Translations under genes and position numbers: made by a program
In this document: one piece after another, positions 34,751 through 46,632 of the stretch
Layout of the letters: every line of letters starts with the position of its first letter
How positions within the stretch are numbered: the first letter of the stretch is position 1
Notes under the pieces: generated by a model
What the model was told of the DNA's origin: nothing
What the model saw: only the letters and a program-made list of their open reading frames with translations
Database searches by the model: none
Source: Cladopsammia gracilis
Lineage: Eukaryota > Cnidaria > Anthozoa > Scleractinia > Dendrophylliidae
Direction of reading: 5' to 3'
DNA: 64,000 nt
NCBI GenBank assembly: GCA_022457155.1
Contig: JAJGOT010000202.1
Coordinates: 1,292,001-1,356,000 of the forward strand

Positions 34751-36097
34751 AAAGGGCTCTTAAAGCCATCTCGTTAATGCGTTGGGACATGAGGTTAAAA
34801 AAAGACGAATCTAAAATAAATATAAAATAAATATGGTAAAGATGGCGTTGTAGAATCAGACATTATGTAGAAAATGCGAGGCGCAGTAGTCAACTGGATA
34901 TGGTTCTTGGCAGGATAGAGAAGATTGAGAGAAAGTTTGAAAATTCGTGTTGGTGCAAGTCAAAAAACGTTATGAGTAACAAATAATCACGAGTGTGAAT
35001 TTAAATAATTTTGATGTTAGTGAAGTGAAAGTGAAAGACTTTTCCCGCCTTGCTAGCTAATTGACGATGAAAATGTGTTGTTGGTTCAATTTACACAGTG
35101 CATTTTCAGTTATTCATTGTCTATTTTCTGTTGGGATATTTGACAATGGAAAAGACTTTCTAAATCAAATACAATAGATTGCCGCAATTTCAAAACAATT
35201 AAAAGCCCACAAACCTATCAAGTGATCGATAATACGTCACGTGCAATGACTTTATATCTGATCAGATAACATATTAATATTAATTATCAAAATATCAATT
35301 GACACAACAAATGGTGACTGAATCTTTAATATTCTTTAAAGTATGGCCAGGTTCAAACATTGAACTTCACATGTGCCGAATCTAATGGAAGGAGACCGTA
35401 ACAACATGTCATTTCTCTAGAGCTGCCTGTCCCCATGCCAGGACAATTTGAGCTATGTTTAACAGACATCGCGCCATCAGCCATTTCTTTTTCAGCTCTC
35501 CAGCAGTATTCGAAAATAGAACGAAAGTCAAAATTTATGGTATTTTGCTGTTCCTACTCTTGAATAATGAAACGGAAAGTTTTGTAGTTAGCTAAAGTAT
35601 CAAGTCTGCTGTTTTATATATTTTGACGTGAAAAATGGCGGGAAAATGGTGATCACGTGGTCATTTTTCGGTCACGTCTGCTATGGACGCACTTATATAG
35701 AAAATATTGGGTCTGGAGTGGATAAACAGGGCACCACTCCTGGCGGTCACTTTTTTAGTTTCCCTTAGATTGAAATGAGGTTCATGACAGGCCTGCACCG
35801 ACTCCGCTATGTGGTTTTGCGGTTGCGATGCATTTATATTAGCTTTCAAAGTTTGGCTGTTATAAGTATGTCGTTAAGTGATTTACGTCTTGAATGATGT
35901 GTTAGGCGGCATTTTGTAAATAGTTTTCAGGAATGGTTGGTTTTGAACGAAACTCCATTTTTCATCAGTATTTGTTTAAGGTTTTTCAGTCGTGGGTGAA
36001 ATGTTGTGACAAAAGGCATTATTATCTCGCGAGTTTTTTTCGTTTTGTTTTCATGCCAATTGCGTTCCGGCAAAAGTGAAATTCAGAATACCAGTGC
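34751..36097. other. Unrelated spacer between units 4 and 5, left part
   Basis: No supported gene. It contains one arm of the palindromic MITE family of 8628 at about 35344-35390. Codons are closed in all frames over most of its length. Confidence 0.4.
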
Positions 36098-36178
36098 ATT
36101 TAGGAGGGTGCTAATGGGGTTAACAGTTAACTGACAATTGCCCAAAAATATAGTAATTAACTGATAAATGAAAAGTTA

Positions 36179-36439
36179 CCGTATTTTCTCTATTAAATGC
36201 CCCCGGCGTTTATTTCAAACTTGGCCTTGTGGACCCGGCGTTTCTTTGTATCAGCAGTTTTTTCTCGCCCGCCATTTTTTAAGAAAGGGTTATTATTCGT
36301 ATTTCTTGGCAGCCTTGTACCTTGCCCTTAAATCTTAAGTTTATTATACCACAAACAAACGTTTGAGGAGCTTACTTACAACTTCCTCTATTATACCCGG
36401 CGTTTATTCGGGGGTCGGCGTTTAATCGAGAAAATACGG
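36179..36439. mobile_element. TA-flanked MITE, CCGTATTTTCTC ends
   Basis: Ends CCGTATTTTCTCTATTAAA and inverse TTTAATCGAGAAAATACGG, flanked by TA. Inner parts of the arms repeat CGGCGTTTAT-type motifs. Non-coding. Confidence 0.65.
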
Positions 36440-37508
36440 TAACAGTTAAGTGACATTCTATTAATTATACTAAATTAACGATTGTTGTTGTTAATAAAAG
36501 CAACATACATGTAGTTTTTTCCTAACAGCAAAGCTATTTTGTGACTTTTACCTGCCTCGCTGCGTGACCAGGTGACATATTAACCGATATTATATGCGAA
36601 AGGTACCAGGGTCGTAGAGCGTTGACCTTGATCTCCGTGATGGCGTCGAGTGGCGTGGTCAAAGTTATTCTGAGTTTTTATCGAGATAATGACAAAGGAT
36701 CGGCATTCGAATGACACATAAGTCGCATACCGTTTGACATGACAAAGCACAATTCAATGGACATATAATCAAACAATAAGCGGAAAGTTTGGACTCGGTG
36801 AGTTTGATTTAAAGTTGTTCCGATTAGAGAAGATCGACGGGAAAGCTGTTACAAAGGCTCAGTTGGAAATGGAGCTACCTTTTCTAATGGGAAGTGCGAC
36901 AAGTGAGATACATGGTATGTATTTTGTTTCGTCATTTTGTCCTAGCACGCGAACGCGGGTTGACCCCGGGTTTGACCACACGAGCCCTTTTCAGTGTTTA
37001 AATGAGTTAGATTTCTGATTACACCAAAGTAAGTGGACACACCGTTGGTATTTTATTGGACACAAGCATCAGTGAGTTTCGATTTTTTTCCTTCCCATAC
37101 TTTCTGTGTACGATCCTGTATCAAACAGACATCTTACTGACGATCCTTATTACGGTTTTGGAAGCTATCTTGACAGGTGAGAAATTATGGTTTTTGTATG
37201 AGAATCTAATGTCGAATAATTTTCGTAAAGCGGCTGTTCTAAAAAAATATATAAACTAAAGCTACACGGCAAAGAGTTCTACTGACAAATTTTGGGGGCC
37301 TGTTTTTGTTTTAGTTTTCCATACATTTCTCTGTCTCTGGTTTTATGTAAACAAAACAAGGCTTATGTCACGCAAAATTCGTTGAGAGGGAAGGGGTGCG
37401 TTGTCGCGAACGCCTCTGTTTGGCACAAGAAGTCCATGACAATTCTCAAGTAAGAATGATTTAATCGCAAAGTCCCTAGATCTTTAGTCACAATGTTCAC
37501 CAATCCCG

Positions 37509-37686
37509 TAGCCTGTTCCAGGCGTTCAGATAGTGGGGAAAGCGCGAATAGTTGGGGAAGGCGCGAAGAAAAGCGAGCGAAAAAAATTGCGGGAGGCGAG
37601 GCGAGGGAATTTTTTCGCTCGCTTTTCTTCGCGCCTTCCCCAACTATTCGCACTTTCCCCACTATCTGAACGCCTGGAACAGGCTA
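37509..37686. mobile_element. 178-bp Mutator-like MITE
   Basis: TIRs of about 78 bp begin TAGCCTGTTCCAGGCGTTCA, flanked by the 9-bp duplication CCAATCCCG (37500-37508 and 37687-37695). The TAGCCTG terminus and 9-bp target match the 8.3-kb element at 19017, so both probably use the same transposase type. Confidence 0.8.
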
Positions 37687-38005
37687 CCAATCCCGAAAAC
37701 GCATTCACTCTTGTCATTCACATGGCCTGTAAAGTAACCTTATCTTAACTTTGCAAATTTAAAAGCCTTACTGATATACGTAATTTCCTACTTGTCAAGC
37801 TAAATCACTTGATAAGATCAATGAATGAAAATATTGAAATGAACCGATTTCCGACAGCGTGACCCAGTTAAAAAAGAAAAACATAAAACTTTCTTATACA
37901 AGCGCATGAGTATAGGCTACCAGTGTAGCCTCTTGTTAACTGACAATTGGCCGAAAAAATAGTAGTTAACTGACAATTGGGTACCCCCATTAGCACCCTC
38001 ATTTA

Positions 38006-40066
38006 CCAGTGCTAGATTAATTTGTCGTGTGTTTGGCCTTGTTTACAAAATGGTAAAGTTAGCTCACTGTAGCTGTCGAGAAAAAGCTGCGCCGGGTTTA
38101 CAGCTCTTTACAGGCAAATTCACCGCGAGAAACAACTTCAAGCATCACGCTTCAGTGAATGTTCTGACACCTATAGAATGAATTGAGTTCCATTGTAATA
38201 AACTTATGGATAGTATCAATTACATATCCGGAAAAAATCCTCCCGTTTTCGCGTTATTTAACGCTATATATTTATGTTTATTTTTTTTTTTTGTAATTTC
38301 TAAGTTTTTCAGGTTTGGAATTGTGAAATGTAATACCCTAACCGGAAAGGAGGAAAGAGTTACGCGATTAACATCGGAACGGATAGATTGCCGTCCATAA
38401 TGGTGGCCTGTTCAGATGTGTGTTACTTTTCCTTTATACCCTCTTAAAGTTTGATGTTCCCAATGTTTACGTATTTTTCTACGAAAGAGACGATAACTTA
38501 ATTTGTAATAGGAACGAAATTAAAAAAGCCCGTCAAGGTTGTTGAAAGAAGGTGTCGCAGAAGATTCCTGTCAGTTTTTAGAATTTTCAGTCAGTTCAGT
38601 TGCAACCTGTTGGTAAACGAACTTGAAATGTTCACCCGTATACAGACTTCTATTTTATGAGAGGGGTGAATGCAGCGATGTGTTTTTGGTCGTATCGTAA
38701 GTGTCTCAGTAAAGGCTGTAATTTTAGCTTGTATTCGCTACGCTTTATAGCTGCGGGGAGCTCGCTAAAACCTTCGTTGGCATTTTTGACAGTCTAGCGA
38801 CTGCTACGTTTAAGCCTAGCATTTTCAGCTGCAAGTAGAAGGTAAGTCTTCTAAAAACCTATTAAGAAAAAAATTAATACAGTGCACCAAGGATATAGAT
38901 AAGTACAGTTTTAAGGGGGTGCAACGGTTAAATTCCTCTTCATAAATATTTCAATACTATTTATCTTTTGAATTAAGAGTAAACTAAATAGGTATTGAGT
39001 CCATCCATTTGAATTAATGATTTCAACTGATTTTTAAAGGCCTTAATTATTATATTGTCTACGAACTTCTCATTGCGTTAAAACCACACGGCTAGGCCTT
39101 GCACGCTCAGCTTATTACAAGTGCACGACTTATCGTCGTACATTTTTATCCAGTTGAATTCCGGTTATGCAAAAATTGATTAAACTCGAACCCTTCGTAG
39201 AACTCGAAGTTTACGCTAACTGTAACAAAAATCGATTACATTGAAATGGCATTATTTGGCAAGAGAATACACCAAAATCTTGTAAAATTTTAAACTTTCC
39301 CGGAAATTTCTTTCACAGTGTGGCGCGTATAAGCAACTGATCTTGAAAATCCACCGGCATAAAACCATCCGAGCCAAATGAACAAGCATTTGAGAATGCA
39401 ATGAAATTCTAATCATCGGAACTTGAATATAAAATTTTAACTCATTCGAGTCAGAACAGCGAATTGATAATAATTATGTTTCGTTTCTTGATAGATCATG
39501 GCAGGTTGGTTCATACTTGCGTGAGAGCACTAGAATAATTCAGGAAATAACGCTTTTCCACTTATGCTGATAAGCGTTCATGTTTAAAATTCTAAGCCGC
39601 CACCCGCGTACTGTGATCAGTTTAATTTTTATCTGCAACGACAGTGAGCTTTACTGCCACTGTAATCATTTTGTGGTTGTCGAAGAATTGCAAATAAAAC
39701 CAGAAATTTTAGCTGTCTCTGCGACCCGCAAAAATTTCCTCCCGAAAAACAAATTCAGTCGGACACTTAGCACAGTAGCTAAATCAACAAAACTATGACG
39801 TCTTTCCCAAACTATTGCATAATCAAACCGTAATAGCAATGTTTCAAAAATAGAACAAACGCAAATTTTGCTCTGCCATATTGCTCTTATTAAAGCACAA
39901 ACTTTTCCGTCCCATTTAACTTTCTTAAAACGCCGCCATTCGTAAAAATACGCCGTGAAATTCTCAAACTGCGTTTGCCAAAAAACGCATTTGACCTATT
40001 TTTACCCTTCTAAAGGTAACGTGAGATATCGAAACTTAAGAAGAACTTAATGCCTTTGCGGTAACG
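38006..40066. other. Spacer before unit 5, no gene recognised
   Basis: About 2 kb with only short ORFs and no protein-family signal on either strand. It joins unit 5 abruptly inside the foldback insert (40067). Confidence 0.4.
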
Positions 40067-40182
40067 TCAGTGTTTGTTGAGAACACAAACACTGATTAAG
40101 GGGTTATCTCCGAAACGTCTGACTGTCTTTCACCCATTTTTTTTTCGGCGCTCAATCTTAACAGAATTTCAATTTATCTTCA
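40067..40182. repeat. Half foldback insert, unit 5
   Basis: Only the central loop and right arm remain, starting at TCAGTGTTTGTTGAGAACAC. The break coincides with the end of unit homology. Confidence 0.75.
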
Positions 40183-41193
40183 TGGTTTTGGTCGGATAAC
40201 CTGATGAAGAAAAACAAAAGAAAATAATTTAAATTCGCTAACTCCAGCTATAATTAGCTTTATAAAAACTGACCATATCTGTAAGAACTATAATTGCTCT
40301 CTTTCAAACGTTGAAAATATGAAGATATCAAAAGTTTTGAACATGTGTTAGACAATCGGTAGCAAAACTAATTAAAAACCACTGTAGAGTACCAAGAGAA
40401 AATAATCGATCTAGATCATTTTCTCTCGAGAATAGTACTAAAAACTAAACGGCTGTTAATTTAGATTTTCTTTCAGAAAGCAAAATTCAGTTTCAATGCA
40501 ATCCATTTTGTTTGATCCACTGTAAAAACAACTTGAACCACCTTCGCCAGATCACATCTATTTAGTAATATAATGAAACTTCAAAGTTAGATGTGGAATT
40601 TACTTAAGAATTGGCTGCTTTTGTTTTATCTCCAAGACAGTTCGTGTGGGGTGTTCCGGCTTTTAAATAAAAGGTATTCAAACAAGCTGTTTTGTTTATT
40701 CATCTGCTAAAACCATTCATTCATTTCAATGCAATCTATTTTGTTTGATCCACTGTAAAAATAACTTGAACCGCCTTTGCCAGATTAAATACATCGATTT
40801 AGTAATATAATGAAACTTCAAACTCAAAGTTAGATACAGTATTTATTTAACAATTGTCCGCTTTTGTTTTATCTCCAAGACAGTTCGTGTGGGGTGTTCC
40901 GGCTTTTAAATAAAAGGTATTTAATACAAGCTGTTTTGCTTATTCATCTGCTAAAACCATCTTCTTCCTACATTAAAATACCAGAATACCTCAAAGCGCC
41001 AATAAGGACTAAAACTGAGTTGCTAATTGCGATACCGGCAACAGGAGTGCACGTTTTAAAGTCCTTTAAAGCTTTCTGGTGTGTCGCCAAACTGTTCATA
41101 TCTCACGGAAGACACAATTAACAAGTAGTGAACTTCAGGGTATTTCATCAAGTCAGAACTCTCACACCTGTACCCAATCTGCGGAACATCAAC

Positions 41194-42144
41194 ATGAACA
41201 ACTCCACTTACGAGGTATTGGCTCATCATGATAACGAAATGCGAGTTCCATATGCACTGAAGGCAGCGCTGTACATGGTCATTTCAGTTGCTGCCTTTTT
41301 ATCTGTTATCGGCAATAGTTTAGAGATCATAACGTTTCTACGAACACAAAGTCTCCGGACCAGCACTAACCACTACATCACTAGCATGGCAGTCTCGGAT
41401 CTGCTTTTTATTACCAGTAACTGGATTCAATACTCAATAAGCAGATTTTCAGTTTTTGAAGATGCCTTGACTCCATTCGTATGCAAACTTTGTTCATTCT
41501 CAGCGCCTGTTTCGTATTTAGTATCAATTGCAAGTCTTGTACTCGTTTCCGAGGATAGATTTGTCGCTATTGTGTTTCCTATGAAAGTATCCATAATAAC
41601 GGGAAGGACAAGGGCAATTTTCATTTTACTAACGTGGGTTGTACCGATGGGACTCTTTAGTCCAAATTTGTATCTTTCAAGACCGGCAAAAGAAGCTGAA
41701 AAACCATGGCTTTGTTCTACAAGCCAGACAAAGGTACCACTAAATACCGCTTACACAAAGATTGGGGTCGTGTTTTTTTACTTAGTCCCTCTTTTTACCA
41801 TCGCTATACTCAACTCTTTGATCATAAACTTCCTACGGAAGACAAATCCTATGATCCAAGGAAACAGCCAGAGTAACATAACAAGACATAAGCGGAATAA
41901 GCGAACAATGAAGATGTTAATTTTGATCGTTGTTTCCTTTTTCTTGTGTTGGACCCCTCACAACATCAGTGTATTTTTGAACGATTTTAAAATGTATGTT
42001 CTCGAAATTCTTCACATTGTATGTAGCTTCATCTTTCCATTTTTTAATACCCTTGTCAATCCTGTTATAATTTTTACGTTTAGCTCAAACTACCGACATG
42101 CACTGAAGAATTGTTGTTTTTGTAAAGTGCAATCCTTGTGTTAG
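41194..42144 (+). CDS. Class-A GPCR, copy 5, with V-to-E change before DRF
   Basis: 316 aa, sister of copy 2 (shares KVSIITGR, NLYLSRP, KIGVVFFYL and tail FCKVQSLC). The TM3 end reads VSEDRF where the other five read SVDRF: codon GAG replaces GTG at residue 120, putting an acid directly before the D of the DRF motif. Other private changes are R to T in GRTRA and S to F in INFLRK. The frame is open. The TM3 change could alter the inactive-state lock or abolish coupling; this is inference from class-A biology. Confidence 0.85.
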   Translation: MNNSTYEVLAHHDNEMRVPYALKAALYMVISVAAFLSVIGNSLEIITFLRTQSLRTSTNHYITSMAVSDLLFITSNWIQYSISRFSVFEDALTPFVCKLCSFSAPVSYLVSIASLVLVSEDRFVAIVFPMKVSIITGRTRAIFILLTWVVPMGLFSPNLYLSRPAKEAEKPWLCSTSQTKVPLNTAYTKIGVVFFYLVPLFTIAILNSLIINFLRKTNPMIQGNSQSNITRHKRNKRTMKMLILIVVSFFLCWTPHNISVFLNDFKMYVLEILHIVCSFIFPFFNTLVNPVIIFTFSSNYRHALKNCCFCKVQSLC

Positions 42145-42652
42145 AACTGAACAAGCGGTGCGCGAAGAAAATCTTGAACTTCCAGAGCTAAATGTACAGT
42201 GATTATTAAGGTTCGAAAATTGTTAGTGTTGAAACCCATAAAGGGACACAATATATCGCTGAAGAATCAACGAGAAAGAGATCATTAAAGTAACACTATG
42301 CTTATTCGGCGGTTATGTTTACTGTCATGTTTTTCTTCAATTATTCACGTATTTTAGCTGCCTGAAAGTTACGGCGCCTTTAGTTGGGCCTGCTAATTCC
42401 GAAAGTAACAGGGGCAGCTCGTACTTTCCGAACTCTATTACGGTACTCATTCTATTTAATCAAAAGCCTACATTTTTAGCACTAAAGATACAGCCTGAAG
42501 ATATTGCAACTTTTGAACGAGAGATATTCTCAACAAAGCTTTTCAATCCTTCTTAAATTAGTCTGTCAGCTATAAGCAAATCCAAGAGCAAATTCAACAA
42601 TTGGAAGCATAACCGTGGAAACAGCTATAAATGGCGTGACCTGGAAAACGCC

Positions 42653-44051
42653 GTGTTGAAGCCACAAATGTAATATTTGACCACAAATGTAATAAAGCCT
42701 TCAAATGTAATAAGGATTGACCACAAATGTAATAAAGCCCTCAAATGTAATAAGGACTGACCACAAATGTAATAAAGCCCTCAAATGTAATACGAATTGA
42801 CCACAAATGTAATAATGGATTTTACCGTGCGTTCTTCAGTTTGCACAACAGGGCTACCAGCCCTAAGTTGTGAGGACCAGGATTTCGCCAGTCATTCATT
42901 ATCTTTCTCGGACAACCAAACTTGGACAAACTGAAGTTGTCTATGTAGTGTGTTGGACGTCATCTGTCATTCACATTTGTGGTCAATCCTTATTACATTT
43001 GAGGGCTTTATTGCATTTGTGGTCAATTATTACCACAAATGCAATAAAGCCCTCAAATGTAATAAGGATTGACCACAAATGTAATAAAGCCCTTCTCTGA
43101 TTCGCCTTAAGGAAATTATTAATACTTGTTTGATGTTGAAATTGTTAGTTCAAGCTTCTGATTGTATGCATTACCGTATGTGGGACTCGTATCATTTGTG
43201 TGCGCATGCTTTTACCAAAAGGAGGGCGATCTGGACAATTAAACATTGAACTTTATATAAATTACTTTTAAGTGGCATACCCTTCGGTCGCACTAAGTTT
43301 TCTCTCTGTGAGTTGATTGTCACGAAACGTGTTGTACACCGGTATCCTGTCTATGCGTGTAGTTTATACTGTTTCATATAGAGGTACTGCTACTGGGTGA
43401 TGTTAGAATACATTTGCCTCTGAAATGGTAGAGTAGCCAGCTGAAAGTAGTACGCAGTTTATTTGACAAAATTTTACAAAGTCTGGTTGCGAGGCGCTCT
43501 TCAGTATTGTAGTTGTTACTTCGGGATTGAACAAGTGACCGATGACGTGGTATACCGCTTAGACCTCAGTGAACCGAAATGAAATGACAAGAGGCTAGCA
43601 TAATTAAATAATTGCTTACGTTCGTTCAGGTTGTGAAATGTGAATAAACGTTTCTTTTAACTTGACAGATATTCACTCCGAACATTACTTCGTTTACATT
43701 TTATAACTGGACCTTGGTTCCGTACTAGAAAATGTTTAGTTGAGATAATAGCAACTTCAGGTTTGGTCACGTGAATGACAGATGACGTCCAACACACTAC
43801 ATAGAAAACTTCAGTTTGTCCAAGTTTGGTTGTCCGAGAAAGATATGCATGACTGGCAAAATCCTGGTCCTCACAACTTAGGGCGGGTAGCCCTGCTGTG
43901 CAAACTGAAGAACGCATGGTAAAATCCATTATTACATTTGTGGTCAATTCGTATTACATTTGAGGGCTTTATTACATTTGTGGTCAATCCTTATTACATT
44001 TGAGGGCTTTATTACATTTGTGGTCAATTATTACATTTGTGGCTTCAACAC
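42653..44051. mobile_element. 1.4-kb foldback element built of 40-bp repeats
   Basis: The ends are GTGTTGAAGCCACAAATGTA and its inverse. Each arm of about 300 bp contains a tandem array of CCACAAATGTAATAAAGCCCTCAAATGTAATAAGGATTGA-like 40-bp units, followed by a unique inverted stretch (42815-42975 with 43760-43925). A second small palindrome of the same repeats lies at 42970-43092. The centre (43100-43640) is unique and non-coding. Unit 1 shows the empty site AACGCCGCCGCTCTG. The target duplication is at most 2 bp (CG). It resembles foldback elements; no transposase is present. Confidence 0.7.
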
Positions 44052-44890
44052 GCCGCTCTGCGGTTTACGGAAAATGGCATGATAGCGACCCCGACCAAAT
44101 TTAAAGCTATTCTCTTAGGCAACCGCAGTGAAAACGTTAGCTTTCAATTTGGCGATGTCAACATTATATTCATATTGCTGGTATTTGTCGAATAATAGAT
44201 TAAAGAACATACTACCGATAAAGACAAAAGAATTTTTGAATCATTCATTTATATTTCCATACTTTGACTATTGTACCCAAGTTTGGCATTATTGCAGTAA
44301 GAGAAAGACCAAAAAACTAGAAAAAGTAAACGAGAGGGCTCTTCGCTATATTTATATAGACAATTAATCGAACAACTTATGAAGAACTGCTAGTAAGAAT
44401 GGGAGTAGTTAACTTTTTAGTTAGAAAGTCGTAGAATACAAGATATGATTCTAACTATAGACACTGAAGTGCCTTAATGATAGAGCTCCATCCCTGAGTG
44501 TTAAGGATTTAATATCCCTCCGTCATTCTAATAATAATTTAAGGGGCGATTACTTACTGAATTTGCCCAAAGTAAATTCAACAAAAAATGGCCTAATGAC
44601 TTGGCGTTAATTTGCTGCAAAAAAAAAAAATGGAATTCTTTACCTAACAATATCAGAATCCTGACCGGCAGCAAACAATTCATTAAGCAAATTCGCAAGT
44701 TTCACTTTGACAGCTCATAGTAGTTAGATAATTTTTAAATTTTAATTGTAATCATGAATTTATGATATTTCAATATTTTTGTAGCTGTAATTTCTGTTTG
44801 CTCTTAGTTTTATCTTGTTGTGGAATACCTGCAAACTAGCTTAACAGCTATGTGTACCTTCCACGTTAAATAAATAATTGTTAGTATCGT
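44052..44890 (+). pseudogene. LINE reverse-transcriptase relic, unit 5
   Basis: Continuation of the relic right of the foldback element. The RT C-terminal piece is readable at 44200-44365 and ends in a frame break at ATTAATCG. Confidence 0.7.
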
Positions 44891-46632
44891 AATTTATTTT
44901 TGTATGACCTGCTTTTATATTATAGTGAATTTTGTTTAAGTAAGAGAAACAAGACGGAGGTAAACAATAGTTAATCAGTATAAAAACAATATAAAAATAA
45001 AAATGAAATGAAAAAAAGAATAATAAAAACTGGAACCTGTTTTAACCGCTGTCATTGTGATTCAAACGTTTTATAAGGGTGTGGATGGGTTATAACTGAT
45101 AGCTACGAATTGGCCATAGTAAAAACAATTGAAAGGGAGAGAATGTTCCTGTGTTTAAAGAGGACATAAAAGCACAAATGTTTCTAGACCGCTGTCTCCT
45201 CATCAGTGTATTTGAATGCCGTTAACCAACAGCACGCGCTTACTTATTTGAAATGGTCAACGAACATGCGCGCTGGAAATATGATTATCATAGAGATGGC
45301 GTTTCCAAAGCAAGAAAAGGATATTTTATTTTCATCAAAAGACACGATAAAACCAATTTCTTTCCATGAAACGTAATCTTTTAACCCTAGGACGTACTTA
45401 AAATCGGCTCGCTTTGCTCGCCGATTTTAACCTAACCCAATTCCCCAAAAAGAAGCCTGTTCACAGGCTAATTTTTGCTAAAAAGCCCTGTATAAAAGGG
45501 AGCCTTAAGTGCGTACTATATGTATGTATGTTATATTTCACTTTTTTTTAATTATTCCTTTTTTTCGTAATTACAGCGATTTTAAAACAGCATATTATGA
45601 GCAAGTCGACGACGGTTTCGCTTGCCCATCTTGCTAGTTTCCAAATGCATACAAATGTGGAAAACAATTGAGCTATTTCAGTGTTATATTATCGAACAGA
45701 TGTCAATAAAAGCTTCGAGCCAATCTAACTAAAAACCACAGTATCATAAACTCATTTTGGCTCTAACCTTGACAAAATTGCATATTAGCCTCTAATAACC
45801 TATTTTGGTTCTTCGTCTTATAAAAACAGACCAATGAAATTACCAATTAAAACTGAAACATCATGGTTTTGTTCAGATAACCTGATGAAGAAAAACAACG
45901 GAATTAAGAGGATTTAAATCCGCTAGCTCCAGCTATAAACTTTATGAAAACTGACCAAATCTGTAAGAACTATAATTGCTCTCTTTCAAACATCTCTTTA
46001 AAAAGTTTTGAACATGTGTTAGACAATCGGTAGCAAAACTAATTAAAAACCACTCTAGAGTACCAAGAGAAAATAATCGATGTAGTTCATTTTCTCTCGA
46101 GAGTACTAAAAACTAAACGGCTGTTAATTCGTTTTTCTTTTAGAAATCAAAATTCATTTTAATGCAATCTATTTTGTTTGATTCGCTGCTAAAACAACTT
46201 GAACCACCTTCGTCAGATTAAATACATTTATTTACTACAGTAATACGAAACTTCAAACTCAAAGTTGGATATGGTATATTTTTTTACGAATTGGCCGCTT
46301 TTATTTTATCTCCAAGATAGTTCGTGTGGGGTGTTCTTTTAAATAAAAGTTATTTAATACAAGCTGTTCAGTTGTTTATTCATCTGCTAAAACCATCTTC
46401 TTCCAACACATTAAAATACCATACCTCAAAGTGCCGATAAAAAAAAAACTAAAACTGATTCGCTAATCGCGATACCAACTGGAGTGCACGCTTTAAAGTC
46501 TTAAAAGCTTTCCGGTGTGTCGCGAAACTGTTCATATCTCACGGATGACACAATTAACAAGTAGTGAACTTCAGGGTATTTCATCAAGTCAGAACTCTCA
46601 CAACTCCTGCACCCGATCTACGGAACAACAAC

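Larger units (their letters stand above)
36103..38000. mobile_element. Candidate 1.9-kb DNA element with nested MITEs
   Basis: Short inverted ends (GGAGGGTGCTAATGGGG at left, CCCCCATTAGCACCCTC at right) and subterminal TTAACTGACAATTG repeats, flanked by ATTTA at 36098-36102 and 38001-38005. It encloses two MITEs (36179, 37509). No transposase was recognised. No empty site is available in the window, so the call rests on ends and flanks only. Confidence 0.5.
40067..45237 (+). repeat. Tandem unit 5 (GPCR copy 5)
   Basis: The left boundary lies at the centre of the foldback palindrome and the right end abuts unit 6 at 45238. It carries the 1.4-kb foldback element inside the LINE relic and supplies the empty site for the Mutator-like element of unit 3. 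Confidence 0.8.

Noticed and set aside
36740..36911. Possible coding exon ending at a GT splice donor (GGTATGT near 36913)
   Set aside because: About 55 codons are open and protein-like, but there is no start, no acceptor I trust and no family match; it lies inside a transposon-like segment.
42660..43090. CRISPR-like appearance of 40-bp repeats
   Set aside because: There are no unique spacers, the repeats occur in both orientations as arms of a foldback insert, and the context is eukaryotic.
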